Source: Apis mellifera (lineage: Eukaryota > Arthropoda > Insecta > Hymenoptera > Apidae). From it: 64,000 nucleotides of DNA. Each line of letters begins with the position of its first letter. The first letter of the stretch is position 1. The translations under genes and the position numbers were made by a program. The stretch spans positions 27,501,649 through 27,565,648 of the forward strand of contig NC_037638.1 of assembly GCF_003254395.2 (NCBI RefSeq), given 5' to 3'. Under the pieces are notes generated by a model. That model was not told the DNA's origin. It did not search any database and saw only the letters and a program-made list of their open reading frames with translations. This document shows, piece by piece, positions 62,459-64,000 of the stretch.

Positions 62459-63804
62459 GAAACTACCGAAACATCGGAAGCGGGAGGAAATATTTATGCG
62501 CGCCGCGGCAGATTGAACGGATCGAAGTTGGAGAAAAGAAAAAGGCGCGGTGGCGTGGCGGGTGGTGTTGGACGAGCGTGTTGGCGTGGCGACGATCGCA
62601 TCGCTGCCGATGATTAAACACGACGACGGACGACGACTGTGCGGATGTACGAGGAGACGATGGCAGCCAGCATCGGCCGTGTAAACGGTCGAACGGTGAG
62701 AATGGCACTGAGCGAGGGGAGTTTGAGAATCGAGCGTGGCTAAATTTCCGGACGCAGGGAGGCGCGGCGGTCAGGATCAGCCACAGGTTGCGCCCGCCTC
62801 GTTCACGCAGGCCGGGCATCTTGGCTGATCGTAAAGCGGGCAGGAGGGGGAGAGGACACCCTCTATGCCCAAGCGACAGAAAGAGAAATCGATTAACTTA
62901 ACATCCACAGCTACATACCCCTTCTTTCCTCCTCGCGTTCACGCGAGTTACGATTTCGATCGCTTTCGAAATAGAAACTTTCAAACCCCCGTCGTATATT
63001 TTAAGCAAATTCCACTCGATCGATCCGCTTCCTTTTTCCGACTTTCCAAAATACGACGTTTCTTCGTACGTTTCGTTCCATAAAAGCGATGATTAATTCG
63101 TAGATATTAGTAGTGGATTATAGAGAATAAGAATAAATTCGATTCATTTTATATCGATTTTATATTTGATTTAACAGTACTCGTAAACAGGATATATTTT
63201 ACCTGTGTCGATATAACAAAATTACGATAGAAATGAAACATTTGAAATTTCGAATCGAATAACGATTGCATTAATTAATAAGATTGAATAATATTATAAA
63301 ACGAAAAATATATTGATATAGTAAGTAAGATTAACGATTGATCGATAAGTTATCTATAATTGATGATAAATGAATCGAGTGGGAACTCGATGCTCAACTA
63401 TCGTATACAGTGTTCGTGAAGGTATTCGAAGCTGCTCTATATTTTATTTCCGAGAAAAATGAAGGTAAGTTAATAATCGAATCGTTTGATCGTTACGAAA
63501 TGAATTTTTTTTGCTCGAATCGTAAAGTTAATTATCACGTTAGATGTCATTTCATATCGGTGAAAACGAAGTTATTTTGTTTGACGAATGGCATCCGGTT
63601 GATTGGCAAGGTCTTGGATGGTCGATGGTTGGTGTCATTCTCATAGCATCTATATACGAAGGGATAAAAAATTACCGGTGAGAGATTGTTCTTCTAATAA
63701 GTAAGTAATGCATATATCGTTTTGTATCACGCGTTAGTGACAAGAGTGTTAACATATTCGTGAGATCTTCGAATCGATTCTAGAAATGAGAAAACGAACG
63801 CGCG
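62459..63804. other. upstream flank
   Basis: A GC- and CpG-rich island (to about 62.86 kb) upstream of the core promoter, then ordinary AT-rich DNA. Open frames occur on both strands in the island without splice or family support. No gene was recognised. Confidence 0.5.
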
Positions 63805-64000
63805 AAAATTGATATACGAAAATACGTCGATCGAGCCTTATTTATCGAGTTATAAGAAATTTAAATTGGCATAATGGAGCGAGACGGAAATAGACGAAGA
63901 CGGAGCGGTCTGATTCCGTTTCCACCTCGCTCCATCTAACGCCAAATCCTTTATAACTCGATAAATAAAATTCGACCAACATTTTCGTGTATCAATTTTT
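63805..64000. mobile_element. foldback (MITE-like) element, reaching the window end
   Basis: A long imperfect inverted repeat. The left arm starts AAAATTGATATACGAAAA at 63805; the right arm ends TTTTCGTGTATCAATTTTT at 64000. Shared inner blocks are TTATTTATCGAGTTATAA with its complement, ATGGAGCGAG with CTCGCTCCAT, and ACGGA/TCCGT near the centre (63900-63919). Arms are about 95 bp. No coding capacity; a non-autonomous DNA transposon is the likely origin. Its outer limit and target duplication cannot be seen. Confidence 0.65.

Noticed and set aside
62414..62819. Open frames on both strands upstream of the aminopeptidase promoter
   Set aside because: CpG-rich promoter composition with no recognisable protein and no splice context.

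Overview
This window looks like nuclear DNA from a hymenopteran insect, most likely a bee (Apis or a close relative). Two split genes carry insect-type protein sequence on the minus strand. The DNA is AT-rich but dense in CpG (many TCGA and CGAA words), full of short microsatellites, and holds a short TTAGG-type telomere-like tract. The genus is inferred; no species is proven by the sequence.

Bases 1-44,800 hold the 5' two thirds of cap-n-collar (cnc), the insect CNC-bZIP gene orthologous to vertebrate Nrf1/Nrf2, read right to left. Five coding exons join in one frame (42088-41624, 17335-17168, 13687-13612, 2205-1895, 928-722; 409 codons). They contain the CncC amino terminus, the DLG and ETGE motifs that bind Keap1, and the acidic region. 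The CNC/bZIP part lies beyond base 1. Two more phase-compatible first coding exons (44327-44238 and 18400-18314) and GC-rich islands near 5.0-5.8 and 24.0-24.5 kb suggest several promoters. An antioxidant-response/Maf element lies about 0.9 kb upstream of the CncC start codon.

From about 24.5 to 46 kb the DNA is an AT-rich, gene-poor domain. It contains the largest cnc intron, TA microsatellites, a poly(A)-tailed retroposon-like end and a frame-broken coding relict. A cluster of three CTCF-like motifs (45.5-45.75 kb) lies between the two genes. Bases 46-50.3 kb are intergenic and/or 3' UTR.

Bases 50,322-62,458 hold a complete M1 zinc aminopeptidase gene (glutamyl aminopeptidase/ERAP type). 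Fourteen coding exons sum to 2,916 nt, giving 971 residues and a stop. It has an N-terminal membrane anchor, GAMEN and HELAH...E. Upstream are two alternative, phase-compatible first coding exons and an ATG-free leader exon preceded by an Inr+DPE core promoter at 62,458. The right end holds part of a foldback (MITE-like) element.

All exon limits were read by eye from splice signals, frame continuity and family knowledge. No RNA evidence or database search was available.
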